From: Shewanella sp. 1CM18E
GTDB taxonomy: Bacteria; Pseudomonadota; Gammaproteobacteria; Enterobacterales; Shewanellaceae
Direction of reading: 5' to 3'
NCBI RefSeq assembly: GCF_023161665.1
Contig: NZ_JALNTW010000001.1
Span: forward strand, 228,961-292,960
Length of the DNA stretch: 64,000 nucleotides
In this document: in pieces, positions 54,414-63,924 of the stretch
How the letters are laid out: each line of letters begins with the position of its first letter
Position numbering within the stretch: the stretch's first letter is position 1
The notes under the pieces: model-generated
What the model saw: the letters and a program-made list of their open reading frames with translations, nothing else
The model's database searches: none
What the model was told of the DNA's origin: nothing
Position numbers and translations under genes: made by a program

Positions 54414-55148
54414 CTAATCCTCTCGTTGGCATTTTGTTGTGAATAAACAGGCAAACCACCAATAAATATTCACTTACCATTCACATATTATGCATTTTAT
54501 TCCATTCATTTTAGATGCGGCTTTACGCTCAAATGATGAACAACAATAAAAACAATAACCAATCTATAACAAAATAGCGAGCCATTTGTAAATTGGTCAT
54601 ACCATAAAAGCGATCATTAATACGCACTGACTAACAAATCAATACCAATTAAGGCCGTAAAATGAAGATTCATCAATATACTCGTTTTTACGGCAAACTC
54701 TTTGTAATTTAACAGCAGTTTTAGTGGAAAATGAATTCAGAAAATAGAACAGAGATTTGATAACGATGCTAAATGAAAATTTATGCACCAAAGCATTGTG
54801 TAGCAACAGTCATATAAATCAGGCACTTCAGATATTTGAAATGTGAATTTCATAATTAGACGTTTTTGGCATGGAGCCGTGACTAAGCAAAAGGCAAGCG
54901 AGTATCGCCATGATAAAAGTGCAAGGTGGTGCTAACACTGGGGAGAAATTTAACAAGTTATATACTCGATTCACCAGATGACATAGGCGTAGAGTTAACC
55001 AAACGATAAAAAGAAAATGATTAGAAGTGATGCGAGTAGAACTAAAGTTCGTACTTAGAGCAGCATTGAAACATACGGATTGCTCGATTTGTCGTTAACA
55101 GAGCTTTTTAAGTCCAGGTTTAAACTAGCTTTATGACAAGTAATTAAA
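54414..55148. other. Long intergenic region upstream of oadG
   Basis: About 735 bases with no convincing gene. It includes the oadGAB promoter region and an inverted repeat at 54654-54694 (listed separately). A 26-codon frame from about 54766 and a few short frames near 54960-55080 have no ribosome binding site or family similarity I recognise. A short AGTA-AAC/GTT-TACT type inverted repeat lies near 55030-55055. It may hold a decayed gene or an unrecognised small RNA; I cannot show either. Confidence 0.4.
54654..54694. repeat. Inverted repeat in the oadG-batD intergenic region
   Basis: GCCGTAAAA (54654-54662) is the exact complement of TTTTACGGC (54686-54694), separated by 23 bases. It lies about 240 bases before oadG. 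It could be a regulator site, a structured RNA or a small interspersed repeat. Confidence 0.5.
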
Positions 55149-56573
55149 CTACTGTTTGAAGGTAGCTTTGAGCAACTTAGTCAAATCTGATTTACTCGGT
55201 AACTTTCCTTCTTTGCTTTTAAACTCGCTACTATTTTTGTCGATATCATTAGTTTCAGTGCTACTAGCATGGTTAGTTACCCTACTTTCATTTGGCGAAT
55301 GCCGCTGAGTTGTCTTAAGTTCCACGGCGGAATTCTTTGAAAAAAGATAATAAAAGAGCCTATTTAATGTTTCAGTTTGTTTTTCAACCTTACGACCCTG
55401 CTTGGCATTATCCTCTGATTGCAGTTGCAGCTTTAGTCTTGATGGCGATACAGATTCATCATGCTTTCGGTACATTAAGCTAATAAATAATAGCCAATCT
55501 TTAACGGCAAGGGCATGCTTGGCTTGCTTATACAAAGTTGATTTTCGAGTTCTTATCCAAAATAAGATTAACCCCAAAAGCCCACAACCTAAAAGCAGCA
55601 ATAAAATCTGATAACCATTTTTGATGCTAAAACCTATAACAGCCACATATCTTTGCTCTAATCGATTCTGCTTCAAGCCACCGCCTAACTGCCACCAAGA
55701 GATAACCTCGCCTCCCAAAACATAGTCGCCCGGCTTATCAATAATATAAGTCAGCTCTTGAGTTATTTGACCGCGACTCTCACCTCTATTATTTTCATTT
55801 TCTAATTGCGGCTCTTTAACTACGAGGGTTATGCCATCAACGATCTTGGCATGAAACGGAGGGATATGACTTGCTGGCGTATCATCCGCGGTTATGATTA
55901 GCGTCCTTTTAATAATATCTCCTTGTTGATATTCGCTTTTTGGCTCTGACCAATTATCTTCTACCTGCACATTATCTGACACTATATAAGCAGCAGTCCC
56001 TTTTAGTGATTCGGGTAGATAAGCAAAAACTAACATGGGCTCTGCCACTATTGTTCGTGACAAAGATTTACCAGAGTCTGCATCAACATAGTGAATAGCA
56101 AACACAATATTAGGCACTCCAATTAATCCGCTTTGTTCAGGGTAAAGCTCAACATCCCAAATTTGTGACGCTAAGGTTTTGCCTGCTACTCGTTTACTGC
56201 CGTTAATCGCAAAATCAGAAGCTTTAGCTAGGCGAGCACTCGACATAGACGGTAACTCGAACTCTGTCGCGCCATTAAAAAAGCCATTAACTAGCAGTTC
56301 AAACCTAAGTAACACCTTTTGCCCGACAATAGGGTTTACTTCTGCACGGCTCACTAGGACTTGAGGCTCAAATCCATGTTCAGCATCGGTTTCAGCAAAG
56401 GCTAGCTCGGCGACAAGCAAATTGGCTAACAAACTAAATGCTAGCAATACAAACCACGATAAACATACTGCTGCGGTAAAAGGTGAATAAAATCTAATAG
56501 TCTTAATATACCCAAGGGAGCTAAGAGACCTTGAATAAACACAACTGCAGCGGCCGACTAAACCTTTAGTCAT
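55149..56573 (-). CDS. BatD-like membrane protein
   Basis: A 474-residue protein. After a membrane-targeting region (about 30-65, FTAAVCLSWFVLLAFSLLANLLVAELAFA) come beta-sandwich domains (VLVSRAEVNPIVGQKVLLRFELLVNGFF, QQGDIIKRTLIITADDTPASHIPPF), then a membrane helix near 320-345 and a cytoplasmic tail. This matches BatD (oxygen tolerance) of Bat/MoxR operons. I chose the ATG at 56573: GGAGG stands nine bases upstream and it overlaps the previous stop region; a longer frame begins at 56609. The last 80 residues are polar and variable. Function in the complex is unclear. Confidence 0.78.
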   Translation of the reverse strand: MTKGLVGRCSCVYSRSLSSLGYIKTIRFYSPFTAAVCLSWFVLLAFSLLANLLVAELAFAETDAEHGFEPQVLVSRAEVNPIVGQKVLLRFELLVNGFFNGATEFELPSMSSARLAKASDFAINGSKRVAGKTLASQIWDVELYPEQSGLIGVPNIVFAIHYVDADSGKSLSRTIVAEPMLVFAYLPESLKGTAAYIVSDNVQVEDNWSEPKSEYQQGDIIKRTLIITADDTPASHIPPFHAKIVDGITLVVKEPQLENENNRGESRGQITQELTYIIDKPGDYVLGGEVISWWQLGGGLKQNRLEQRYVAVIGFSIKNGYQILLLLLGCGLLGLILFWIRTRKSTLYKQAKHALAVKDWLLFISLMYRKHDESVSPSRLKLQLQSEDNAKQGRKVEKQTETLNRLFYYLFSKNSAVELKTTQRHSPNESRVTNHASSTETNDIDKNSSEFKSKEGKLPSKSDLTKLLKATFKQ

Positions 56574-58140
56574 CAACATTGACCTCCGGCGCACTTGGAT
56601 CTTTTGCATCTTCTTCTACGCTAATAGATTGATTATATTCAGCCTGAAATTTAGCGGCTAAAAACTGCTGTGGATCTTTGCTAATGTCTCTAAGCCATTG
56701 CTGTTTTTTGCTATCACTACGCAATAATTCCGCCACAGACAGTTTTTGTAAGGTTACTTCAATCTTGCCTACGGTTTGCTTGTCGGCGCCTAAGTTTCTA
56801 TCAGTCATCTCATTAGGATTTATCGACTCAGGAGGATTTTCTTCTTGCTGGCTTTCCCCTAGCTGCTTTATGTCTCGAATAAGGTTAATAACAACGCGTA
56901 AATTGGTTTCGGCTGCTTGATTATCCGGGTCTATTTCAAGAAGTAACTCATACAGTTGCTGCGCCTTGCTATAGTTGCGCCCTCGGGTATAGCTCATTGC
57001 CAAATTAAATAGACTCTCAGATGAATCTAACTCTCGGTATATCTTGGCTGCCTTAGCGTATTCTTTCGCTTTATAGTGCGCGAACGCTTTCCACTCTGGG
57101 TCGTTAAACCTAATGGCAGCCTCTTTAAAGTCATCACGATTAAAATAAAATTGCCCTTGTTGATCGGCAGTCATAAACCAGTCAAGCCAATGCGTTTGAG
57201 CTTGCACGGGAGTGGGCGATAAACTAATACTCAGTACTATTGCAGCTGTCCAATACAGGCTAAAACCTCTGCGGAAAAACAGCAGTAATAATAAGGCTGC
57301 AGGGTAAAGTAACCAGTAACCATGATTTACCAACAGACTTGATTTAGCGATTGCATTGGCGGTTAACCTTGTTACTTGCTCTGCCACTTCTTGAGGGTTG
57401 CGAGTTAACTGCTGAGTTGAAATTAACGCGAGGTTCAGTTCACTTGCGAGCCCTTCAGCAGACGGCGTTAACGCAGCTACAATGCCATCGGCATTTTGCT
57501 GTTTAAGAAAAGCTGTTAACTCGTTACTATCACTATTCGCGCCATCAGTTACTAAAAGTATATCAAAGCCATAGTCCTTGGCCGCTGACATAGAACTGAT
57601 TACAGTGACCAAAGAATTAAGATTATTTCCATCAATAGGCATGACTTCTGGCTGCATATAGCCAAGATAGAGGGTAAGCAATTGATATTGTTTTGACGGA
57701 GGCAGCACTTGATGGCTGCTACCAGCAAATGCAACCAAAGAAATTGGCCTTGCACCTGCTTGAGCAAGCACCTGAGTAATCATCAATTTAGCACGCTCAA
57801 GCCGAGTAAGCTCCTGCTGACTTTCTAACATAGAGCTGGATAGATCTAACGCCACCACCAACGGCGCTTTAATTTTATCACCATCACTAGTCGACCAACT
57901 TGGGCCGGACAAGGCCAAAATAATAAGGCTTGCAGTAAGCAAAGTGAGTAAAATAGGGCTGTTGTTTGCCCGCTGACGATTTTGTACCGAAAATACCGCT
58001 GCCAAATGTGCAGCAATAATCCCTTGCCCTGCTTGTTGCTGATTTACTCTTTGACGCCATAAACCATACATAAGCGCCAAAACTGGAATAAACAACCATA
58101 ACCAATAGGGAGCCGCAAATTGAAAATTAACCAACATCAA
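56566..58140 (-). CDS. VWA-TPR protein (BatB/BatC fusion type)
   Basis: A 524-residue protein. Membrane helices lie near 10-25 and 60-78. The von Willebrand A domain has the metal site DLSSS (about residue 97-101), followed near 275-310 by two more membrane helices. About 330-440 holds TPR-like helical repeats (FKEAAIRFNDPEWKAFAHYKAKEYAKAAKIYREL and SLFNLAMSYTRGRNYSKAQQLYELLLEIDPDNQAAETNLRVV). The tail is charged. Fused VWA-TPR proteins stand in Bat operons, with the VWA outside facing the periplasm. It overlaps the previous gene by four bases (ATGA). Confidence 0.85.
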   Translation of the reverse strand: MMLVNFQFAAPYWLWLFIPVLALMYGLWRQRVNQQQAGQGIIAAHLAAVFSVQNRQRANNSPILLTLLTASLIILALSGPSWSTSDGDKIKAPLVVALDLSSSMLESQQELTRLERAKLMITQVLAQAGARPISLVAFAGSSHQVLPPSKQYQLLTLYLGYMQPEVMPIDGNNLNSLVTVISSMSAAKDYGFDILLVTDGANSDSNELTAFLKQQNADGIVAALTPSAEGLASELNLALISTQQLTRNPQEVAEQVTRLTANAIAKSSLLVNHGYWLLYPAALLLLLFFRRGFSLYWTAAIVLSISLSPTPVQAQTHWLDWFMTADQQGQFYFNRDDFKEAAIRFNDPEWKAFAHYKAKEYAKAAKIYRELDSSESLFNLAMSYTRGRNYSKAQQLYELLLEIDPDNQAAETNLRVVINLIRDIKQLGESQQEENPPESINPNEMTDRNLGADKQTVGKIEVTLQKLSVAELLRSDSKKQQWLRDISKDPQQFLAAKFQAEYNQSISVEEDAKDPSAPEVNVDD

Positions 58141-59213
58141 GCTCCCTCCTTCAAGCTATCTGCGAGTTGCTTATTTTCGCTAGCCTCTGAAACCTTAGTC
58201 GCAGCAGGATTAACCGACTCATACTTTACCGCTTCGCGCCTCGCCACAAATGAGGCCAATGCAAGCCCTGACCAAACTAAGATATATAAGATGAGCATCG
58301 GCCCAACTAAATATGGGTAAAGATCTGTTTTAGCTCGGTAACTTTGCTGTTGATAAGATGCCGGTGCAATTTCATTTACTTGGGCTAGCACTTTTGCAAT
58401 AGCGTTACTGTCACTTGCTTCAAACGACTTACCGTTACTCATTACTGCAATTTTATTTAAGGTGTTAAAATCAACCTTGTCATCGCCCACGGTATTAATT
58501 GACCCCATACCTAGGGTATAGATTTGGATCCCATCTGTAGCCGCGACGCGCGCCGCGTCAACGGGATCAAGCCTAGAGCTGGTGTCACTGCCATCTGTTA
58601 CCAATAGTAAAACCCGCTGCTCAGTAGTTGAGTTTTCAAACGCTCGAATACTAAGCCCAATGGCATCACCGATTGCTGTTGCTGGTCCCGCCATTTGGGT
58701 ATCCATTTGTGTTAGCAATGTCTGCCACAGGGTTAAGTCTTCAGTAAAAGGGACTTGTAAATAGGCACCAGAACCAAAAACAATTAACCCTAAACGGTCC
58801 CCTTTACGCTGCTCAGAAAAAGACACTAATAAAGATTTTAGCGCCGTTAATCTAGATACTGTTTCATCACCTAATTGGTAATCCTTTTGCTCCATTGATT
58901 GTGACAGGTCAACCGCCACCATTAAGTCTCGCCCGGTTTTTTCAACAAATATTGGCTCCCCGAGCAATACAGGACGAGCAAGGCAAACAATCAGCAGCAA
59001 CCAGCTTAAAAGTAGCGCCAACATTTGGACCCGTTTACGCTGCTGTATTTGATTACCCGAGGTTGGCGATTGCCCCGTAGCTCTGATTAAACGAGCGAAA
59101 AAAGGCAAATATATTGAAGCTGAGGGTTGTAAATAGGCAGGCGAAAACCTAAAAATAAACAATGGCAAAATAACTAAAATCAGTAACCAAGGATACTCAA
59201 GAGAGATGCTCAA
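58137..59213 (-). CDS. VWA domain membrane protein (BatA/BatB-like)
   Basis: A 358-residue protein. Helices lie near 7-22 and 65-85. The VWA domain (about 95-290) has DLSQS as the metal site and a second aspartate in TDGSD. A C-terminal helix lies around 305-325, then a short tail. BatA-like proteins bind partners through metal-dependent adhesion. Its start overlaps the DUF4381 gene by 17 bases. Part of the MoxR-Bat operon. Confidence 0.87.
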   Translation of the reverse strand: MSISLEYPWLLILVILPLFIFRFSPAYLQPSASIYLPFFARLIRATGQSPTSGNQIQQRKRVQMLALLLSWLLLIVCLARPVLLGEPIFVEKTGRDLMVAVDLSQSMEQKDYQLGDETVSRLTALKSLLVSFSEQRKGDRLGLIVFGSGAYLQVPFTEDLTLWQTLLTQMDTQMAGPATAIGDAIGLSIRAFENSTTEQRVLLLVTDGSDTSSRLDPVDAARVAATDGIQIYTLGMGSINTVGDDKVDFNTLNKIAVMSNGKSFEASDSNAIAKVLAQVNEIAPASYQQQSYRAKTDLYPYLVGPMLILYILVWSGLALASFVARREAVKYESVNPAATKVSEASENKQLADSLKEGA

Positions 59214-59760
59214 ACTTGTGCTCCTTTAGCCATTTAATTGACAAGTTTTTTAGCCGCTCAAATTCGGTTTCCGATAAATTGTTAAGCTTGCTAGACAGTT
59301 TAGATTTGATTGCAATAGAAGAGTCAGCAGCTACACTTTGAGCAACAAAAATGTCCGCCATAGCAGACTCTTGCCTGCTGTGATAATTAAGGTACTCCAG
59401 TTGCGCCACTTGCTCTTGAGTAAATAAATCTTTAGGCCCCAAACTATTAAGCAGCTCAAACCATTGTTTTCCGGTTACATTAAGCTGAGGTTCCTTGTTT
59501 CCTCCCTCCAAACTGCCCCGCAGCACTGCCAAACGAAGTAGCTGATTTAATTGGTTAGCTTCTAAATAAGTCAGCTTTTGGGTTTCGAAAATGGCGTTTC
59601 GGCGATATTGATTGCTAAGCCATGCTTTCCTTTGCCTCCAAGACACAAATAAAACGATAATTAAAAGTACGAGTAACACCAGATACCAACCTGGAGCTAA
59701 TGGCCACCAACTTATTGGATCTGGTGCAGTGATCTCAACCAACTGAGCTAACTGATTCAT
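59197..59760 (-). CDS. DUF4381-family membrane protein
   Basis: A 187-residue protein with one N-terminal membrane helix (about 20-42, WWPLAPGWYLVLLVLLIIVLFVSWRQRKAW) preceded by PDPISWWPLAPGW, which is the DUF4381 hallmark. A soluble helical domain follows. The ATG shares ATGA with the DUF58 stop. DUF4381 genes sit between DUF58 and VWA genes in these operons; the function is unknown. Confidence 0.85.
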   Translation of the reverse strand: MNQLAQLVEITAPDPISWWPLAPGWYLVLLVLLIIVLFVSWRQRKAWLSNQYRRNAIFETQKLTYLEANQLNQLLRLAVLRGSLEGGNKEPQLNVTGKQWFELLNSLGPKDLFTQEQVAQLEYLNYHSRQESAMADIFVAQSVAADSSIAIKSKLSSKLNNLSETEFERLKNLSIKWLKEHKFEHLS

Positions 59761-60686
59761 GTCAATTCACCGCTAAGCAAATGCATTAATTGGTTTATCG
59801 CTGGCTCTGTTGTATTGAGCACCCCAACCGGCAACGCACTGCTTAACAAACATTGCTCCAGGCTAGTTAATCGCTGCTGATATAACTGACCATATTTTCG
59901 CTGACTATCATCATTAAACTGGATGTTTACCTGCTGTTCTCCATGAGACACACTCAAACCGTGTGCACGAGATAAGTCATCTTCTAACGAGTCCTGCACA
60001 ATAAAAAGTATGATGTTAGCCCGTTGAGACAATGCCTCTAACTCAGCAAATTCTTGAGTTTGAATACCTTCAATGTCAGTAATGAGCAGCATTACACTTT
60101 GACTGGTTAAGCGTGCGATAAGCTGTCTTGCCTGCGAAAGCAATGAGGGAGAGTTTTGTGAAAGTTTACTATCAGCCAAATCTAACTGATTGTTAGCGCG
60201 AACGATGGCTTCTAAAAACCGTATAACATTATCTTGAGAGCGCCTGGGGTCAATCTGAGTACAATCTTGCGGGCCAAGCACTAATCCTCCAACGCGATCA
60301 CCGCTTTCAAACGCTTGCCATGCAAGCATTGCTGCCACTTGCGCGGCAACCACAGATTTTGTAAAACATTGGCTCCCAAAAAACATAGCGAGACGCTGAT
60401 CGATAACGATATGAACCGGACGATCGGTTTCCTCTGAGTATATCCGTACATAGGGTTTACCTAGACGCGCAGAAACTCGTGAATCGATTTGGCGAATATT
60501 GTCACCCGCTTGATATTGGCGTAGCTCTTCAAAGTTTAATCCGCGCCCTTTTACATTAGATGCATGCCGGCCAGATAACATGCCGGCTGGGCGATACTTA
60601 GGTGATAACGACAATTGTTGGCTTTGGGATCTAAGTGCTAACAACGCCTGTAAGTTGGTATAAACCCGTTCATCCTTTATCGTCAT
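59757..60686 (-). CDS. DUF58-family protein
   Basis: A 309-residue protein carrying the DUF58 core GRGLNFEELRQYQAGDNIRQIDSRVSARLGKPYVRIYSEETDRPVHIVIDQ (about 46-97), followed by a VWA-like C-terminal part with DIEG at about 210. No membrane helix or signal is visible, so it is probably cytoplasmic. The start overlaps moxR by four bases. DUF58 proteins work with MoxR ATPases in proposed chaperone or assembly roles, not proven. Confidence 0.87.
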   Translation of the reverse strand: MTIKDERVYTNLQALLALRSQSQQLSLSPKYRPAGMLSGRHASNVKGRGLNFEELRQYQAGDNIRQIDSRVSARLGKPYVRIYSEETDRPVHIVIDQRLAMFFGSQCFTKSVVAAQVAAMLAWQAFESGDRVGGLVLGPQDCTQIDPRRSQDNVIRFLEAIVRANNQLDLADSKLSQNSPSLLSQARQLIARLTSQSVMLLITDIEGIQTQEFAELEALSQRANIILFIVQDSLEDDLSRAHGLSVSHGEQQVNIQFNDDSQRKYGQLYQQRLTSLEQCLLSSALPVGVLNTTEPAINQLMHLLSGELT

Positions 60687-61675
60687 ACCAATGGTGTCAC
60701 TCGCACGATTTCTCTTACAACATCCTGCGCGGTTTTAGCCTTTGCAACAGCGGCGTAAGAAAGACTAATACGATGACTCAATACTTGTAAAACCACAGCG
60801 CGCACATCGTCTGGATCAACATAATCCCGCCCTTCTAAAACAGCATGAGCACGAGATGCTTTATCTAACGCAATAGACGCTCGCGGACTAGCCCCCACTT
60901 TAATATGCTCAGATAAGTCACTGTCTGGGTAGCGCTCAGGCTTTCTTGTCGCCATCACTAGCGCTACGATATATTTCTCAATGCTCTCAGACAGGTAAAC
61001 TTGATGAACCATCATTCTGGCAGATCTAATTAAGCTATCCGCATCATCAATAATAAGAGCGCTTAAGTCCGTTGTTGACTCTTGGCCTCGTGTTAAACGA
61101 ATAATCTCCAGCTCAGTGTCATCTTCAGGGTATTCAAGGATGATTTTAAATAAAAACCTGTCCATTTGCGCTTCAGGTAACGGGTATGTGCCTTCTTGCT
61201 CTATGGGGTTTTGCGTGGCTAAGACTAGGAAAACTTCTTGCATCGCATGGGTTGTATTACCCACAGTGACTTGGCGTTCTTCCATTGATTCGAGCAGCGC
61301 TGATTGAACTTTTGGTGGTGCACGGTTAATTTCATCAGCGAGCAAAATGTGGTTAAACACTGGGCCTGGGTTAAAGTCTATTTGATTGCTATTTGTTGCA
61401 GAAAGCGCCTCATAACCAATAACATCAGATGGAAGCAAATCCGGCGTAAATTGCACACGGCCATTGGATAAATTTAATAATTCAGCCAAGGTTTTAACGG
61501 AGCGTGTTTTGGCTGTACCAGGTAAGCCTTCTAGCAACACATGACCATTAGCAAGTAAGGCCAAAACGAGCCCTTTAACAACATGCTCTTGGCCAAGCAC
61601 CTGCTGTGATAAAGCCAGTTGTAGCTGTTGAAGTTGCTGATAAACCTGTTGACCACTTATCTGTGAGCCAGTCAT
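60683..61675 (-). CDS. moxR: MoxR family AAA ATPase
   Basis: A 330-residue cytoplasmic ATPase. Walker A is GLPGTAKT (about 55-62), Walker B LLADEINRAPPKVQSALLESMEERQVT (about 109-136), sensor 1 LATQNPIEQEGTYPLPEAQMDRF, and the C-terminal lid includes GASPRASIALDKASRAHA. MoxR proteins act as chaperones for assembly or metal loading of VWA-partner complexes. It is first in a six-gene operon with overlapping stop-start junctions. A terminator and a sulfatase gene lie upstream. Confidence 0.92.
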   Translation of the reverse strand: MTGSQISGQQVYQQLQQLQLALSQQVLGQEHVVKGLVLALLANGHVLLEGLPGTAKTRSVKTLAELLNLSNGRVQFTPDLLPSDVIGYEALSATNSNQIDFNPGPVFNHILLADEINRAPPKVQSALLESMEERQVTVGNTTHAMQEVFLVLATQNPIEQEGTYPLPEAQMDRFLFKIILEYPEDDTELEIIRLTRGQESTTDLSALIIDDADSLIRSARMMVHQVYLSESIEKYIVALVMATRKPERYPDSDLSEHIKVGASPRASIALDKASRAHAVLEGRDYVDPDDVRAVVLQVLSHRISLSYAAVAKAKTAQDVVREIVRVTPLV

Positions 61676-61735
61676 AGACGCATATTCCTTTATCGACTTT
61701 CTAATCTAAAACCAGCGCCAACTAGGCGCTAAAAT

Positions 61736-61758
61736 AGAAAAAGGGCGCGAACGCCCTT
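61736..61758 (-). terminator. Terminator of the arylsulfatase gene
   Basis: AAGGGCG (61741-61747) pairs with CGCCCTT (61752-61758) around CGAA. On the minus strand the stem runs into five T. It lies between the sulfatase stop and moxR, so the two are probably separate transcripts. Confidence 0.8.
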
Positions 61759-61772
61759 AATCTTTAACGCTT

Positions 61773-63323
61773 TTACTTACTTGGCGGAGTTTGTAGTTTC
61801 TCCATCACTTGATCTAAGCTAAAGCTCGCCGCTTTTTGGCTAGGCGGATATTCTTTAAATGTTTCCAAAAATTTAGCCACATATGCCTGGGCAGGCACTA
61901 ACATAAAGGCCCTATCTAGCATCCAATCCCAATAAGTGTTTGAGGTAATGTCGGCATTTTCATAAGGGTCCATACGCAAGTTATAGATCTTAGGTAAACG
62001 TAATACCGTAAATGGATTAGCCCAAAGCAATAATGTCCCCTCTACGCGCTGCTCCATAAACACTAATTTCCAGTTTTTAAAGCGTAACGCAGCTAAGTCA
62101 CCATCATCAGTAAAGTAGAAGATCTCTTCACGAGGCGGCGTCATATCTTTACCTGTTAGGTAAGGCAAAAAGTTGTAGCCATCAAGATGGTTTTTAAAGG
62201 TCTTACTCCCCGCTTTATGGCCTTTAAGCAGTTTCTCTTTGACCTTGCTATCACCAGCTGCCGCAGCGAAAGTTGGCATCCAATCCATATGATGCATTAT
62301 GTCATTCGATACACTACCCTCTGGAATATTTCCAGGCCAACGCACCATTGCTGGTACACGATACGCGCCTTCCCAGTTAGTATTCTTCTCTCCTCTAAAT
62401 GGTGTTGTGCCCGCATCAGGCCAAGTGTTCATATGCGGGCCATTATCGGTTGAGTAAAATACGATGGTATTATCTTTAATACCGAGTTTATCAACAGCCG
62501 CTAGAAGTTGGCCGACATGATTATCGTGCTCAATCATACCGTCGGCATAATTACTTAATTCACTAGAGCCTTGTAATTCAGGTTTTACGTGGGTTCTGAA
62601 GTGCATACGTGTACCACTCCACCATACAAAGAAAGGTTTTTTAGCTTTTACTTTGCGTTCCATAAAGTCGATTGCAGCTTCAACGGTTTCATCATCAACC
62701 GTTTCCATACGTTTTTTAGTTAATGGACCGGTATCTTCAATTTTGCCATCCACTGAAGACTTAATTACACCTCGTGGACCAAACTTTTTACGAAACTCAG
62801 GATCTTTCGGGTAATCGATATTTTCAGGCTCTTCTTCAGCGTTGAGGTGATATAAATTACCAAAAAACTCATCAAAACCATGATTAGTCGGTAAAAACTT
62901 ATCTTGATCGCCTAAGTGGTTTTTACCAAATTGTCCGGTAGCATAACCCATGGGTTTTAAGATCTCGGCTATCGTGGCGTCAGTATCTTGCAAGCCGACA
63001 TCCGCGCCCGGCATGCCCACTTTAGATAAACCCGTTCTAAATACACTTTGACCTGTAATAAATGTAGAGCGGCCAGCGGTACAAGATTGCTCGCCGTAAT
63101 AGTCAGTAAACATCATGCCTTCTTTAGCAATACTGTCAATATTGGGTGTTTTATAACCCATCATTCCAAATGTATAAGCACTGATATTTGACTGGCCAAT
63201 ATCATCTCCCCAAATCACCAAAATATTAGGTTTATCAGCAGCCATAGCGGAAGCAGAAAATAAGCTGGCGACAAGTGAAATTGCAGCCCACTTTTTTTTC
63301 GCATGGTTTTGAAGCAATGCCAT
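61773..63323 (-). CDS. Arylsulfatase, exported (CxAxR active site)
   Basis: A 516-residue sulfatase with a signal peptide (about 1-29, cleavage near AMA-AD). Metal ligands: D in VIWGDDIG (about 39-41) and DN in STDNGPH (around residue 285). The active-site motif is C81-T-A-G-R85, that is CxAxR, where CxPxR is usual; cysteine is converted to formylglycine by a sulfatase-modifying enzyme not seen in this window. I chose the ATG at 63323 because GGAG lies seven bases upstream; a longer frame adds 32 unlikely residues. The substrate, probably a sulfated polysaccharide or aryl sulfate, is unknown. Confidence 0.9.
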   Translation of the reverse strand: MALLQNHAKKKWAAISLVASLFSASAMAADKPNILVIWGDDIGQSNISAYTFGMMGYKTPNIDSIAKEGMMFTDYYGEQSCTAGRSTFITGQSVFRTGLSKVGMPGADVGLQDTDATIAEILKPMGYATGQFGKNHLGDQDKFLPTNHGFDEFFGNLYHLNAEEEPENIDYPKDPEFRKKFGPRGVIKSSVDGKIEDTGPLTKKRMETVDDETVEAAIDFMERKVKAKKPFFVWWSGTRMHFRTHVKPELQGSSELSNYADGMIEHDNHVGQLLAAVDKLGIKDNTIVFYSTDNGPHMNTWPDAGTTPFRGEKNTNWEGAYRVPAMVRWPGNIPEGSVSNDIMHHMDWMPTFAAAAGDSKVKEKLLKGHKAGSKTFKNHLDGYNFLPYLTGKDMTPPREEIFYFTDDGDLAALRFKNWKLVFMEQRVEGTLLLWANPFTVLRLPKIYNLRMDPYENADITSNTYWDWMLDRAFMLVPAQAYVAKFLETFKEYPPSQKAASFSLDQVMEKLQTPPSK

Positions 63324-63924
63324 ATAAGATCTCCGTTCTTTTAAACACATTTGTTGAAAACAAACCTGTGTCCACTCTGCGCAAAAGCGACTTCCAAAGT
63401 GATTACGACAAATTACCAAGGGTTATTTCAACCTACACGAGTACAAATAGTAATCAAGCCCAATTACACGTAAATTTATGGACGTGATTTCATGGATAGA
63501 GCGAAGTACAAAGCTCACTCATTTCACTTAAGGTAGAAAAGTTTTGTCTTAGATGTACAGACACCTGCAAATATCACGATTATGAGTCGATATAGATTGC
63601 AAGAAACTAGGTAGACAATATCTACAGTAAGTTGAAATCCCACATATTTACTGCGGTTTATAATAAAAATAATTGTTGATAATAAAGAGTATAGAAAAGG
63701 AAATTAAAACTGGTAGGTTTTATCTTGAGTGCAATAAAAATAAGAAGTTAATTTACTTAGCGCGTTTTTTAGCAAACTAATTCAAGCCGAATAGCTGTAA
63801 TTGAACGCAGATGCAGACAGCCAAACGTTTGTACTAATTGCTATTAAACTAGAATAGCTCAAATAATCGCTCAAATTGCAGATACAAAAAAACCGCAACG
63901 AGTGCGGTTTTTTTGTTGGTATGA
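63324..63924. other. AT-rich intergenic region between sulfatase and tRNA-Ser
   Basis: Six hundred bases of strongly AT-rich DNA without coding frame or palindromes, apart from the tRNA terminator at its end (listed separately). The sulfatase promoter should lie in the first 150 bases. Confidence 0.45.
63886..63914 (-). terminator. Terminator of the tRNA-Ser transcript
   Basis: AAAAAAACCGCA (63886-63897) pairs with TGCGGTTTTTTT (63903-63914) around ACGAG. On the minus strand seven T follow. It lies just beyond the tRNA 3' end. Confidence 0.88.

Noticed and set aside
61675..61773. Sulfatase as first gene of the MoxR operon
   Set aside because: A hairpin with a T run stands between them, so they are likely separate transcripts; partial readthrough cannot be excluded.
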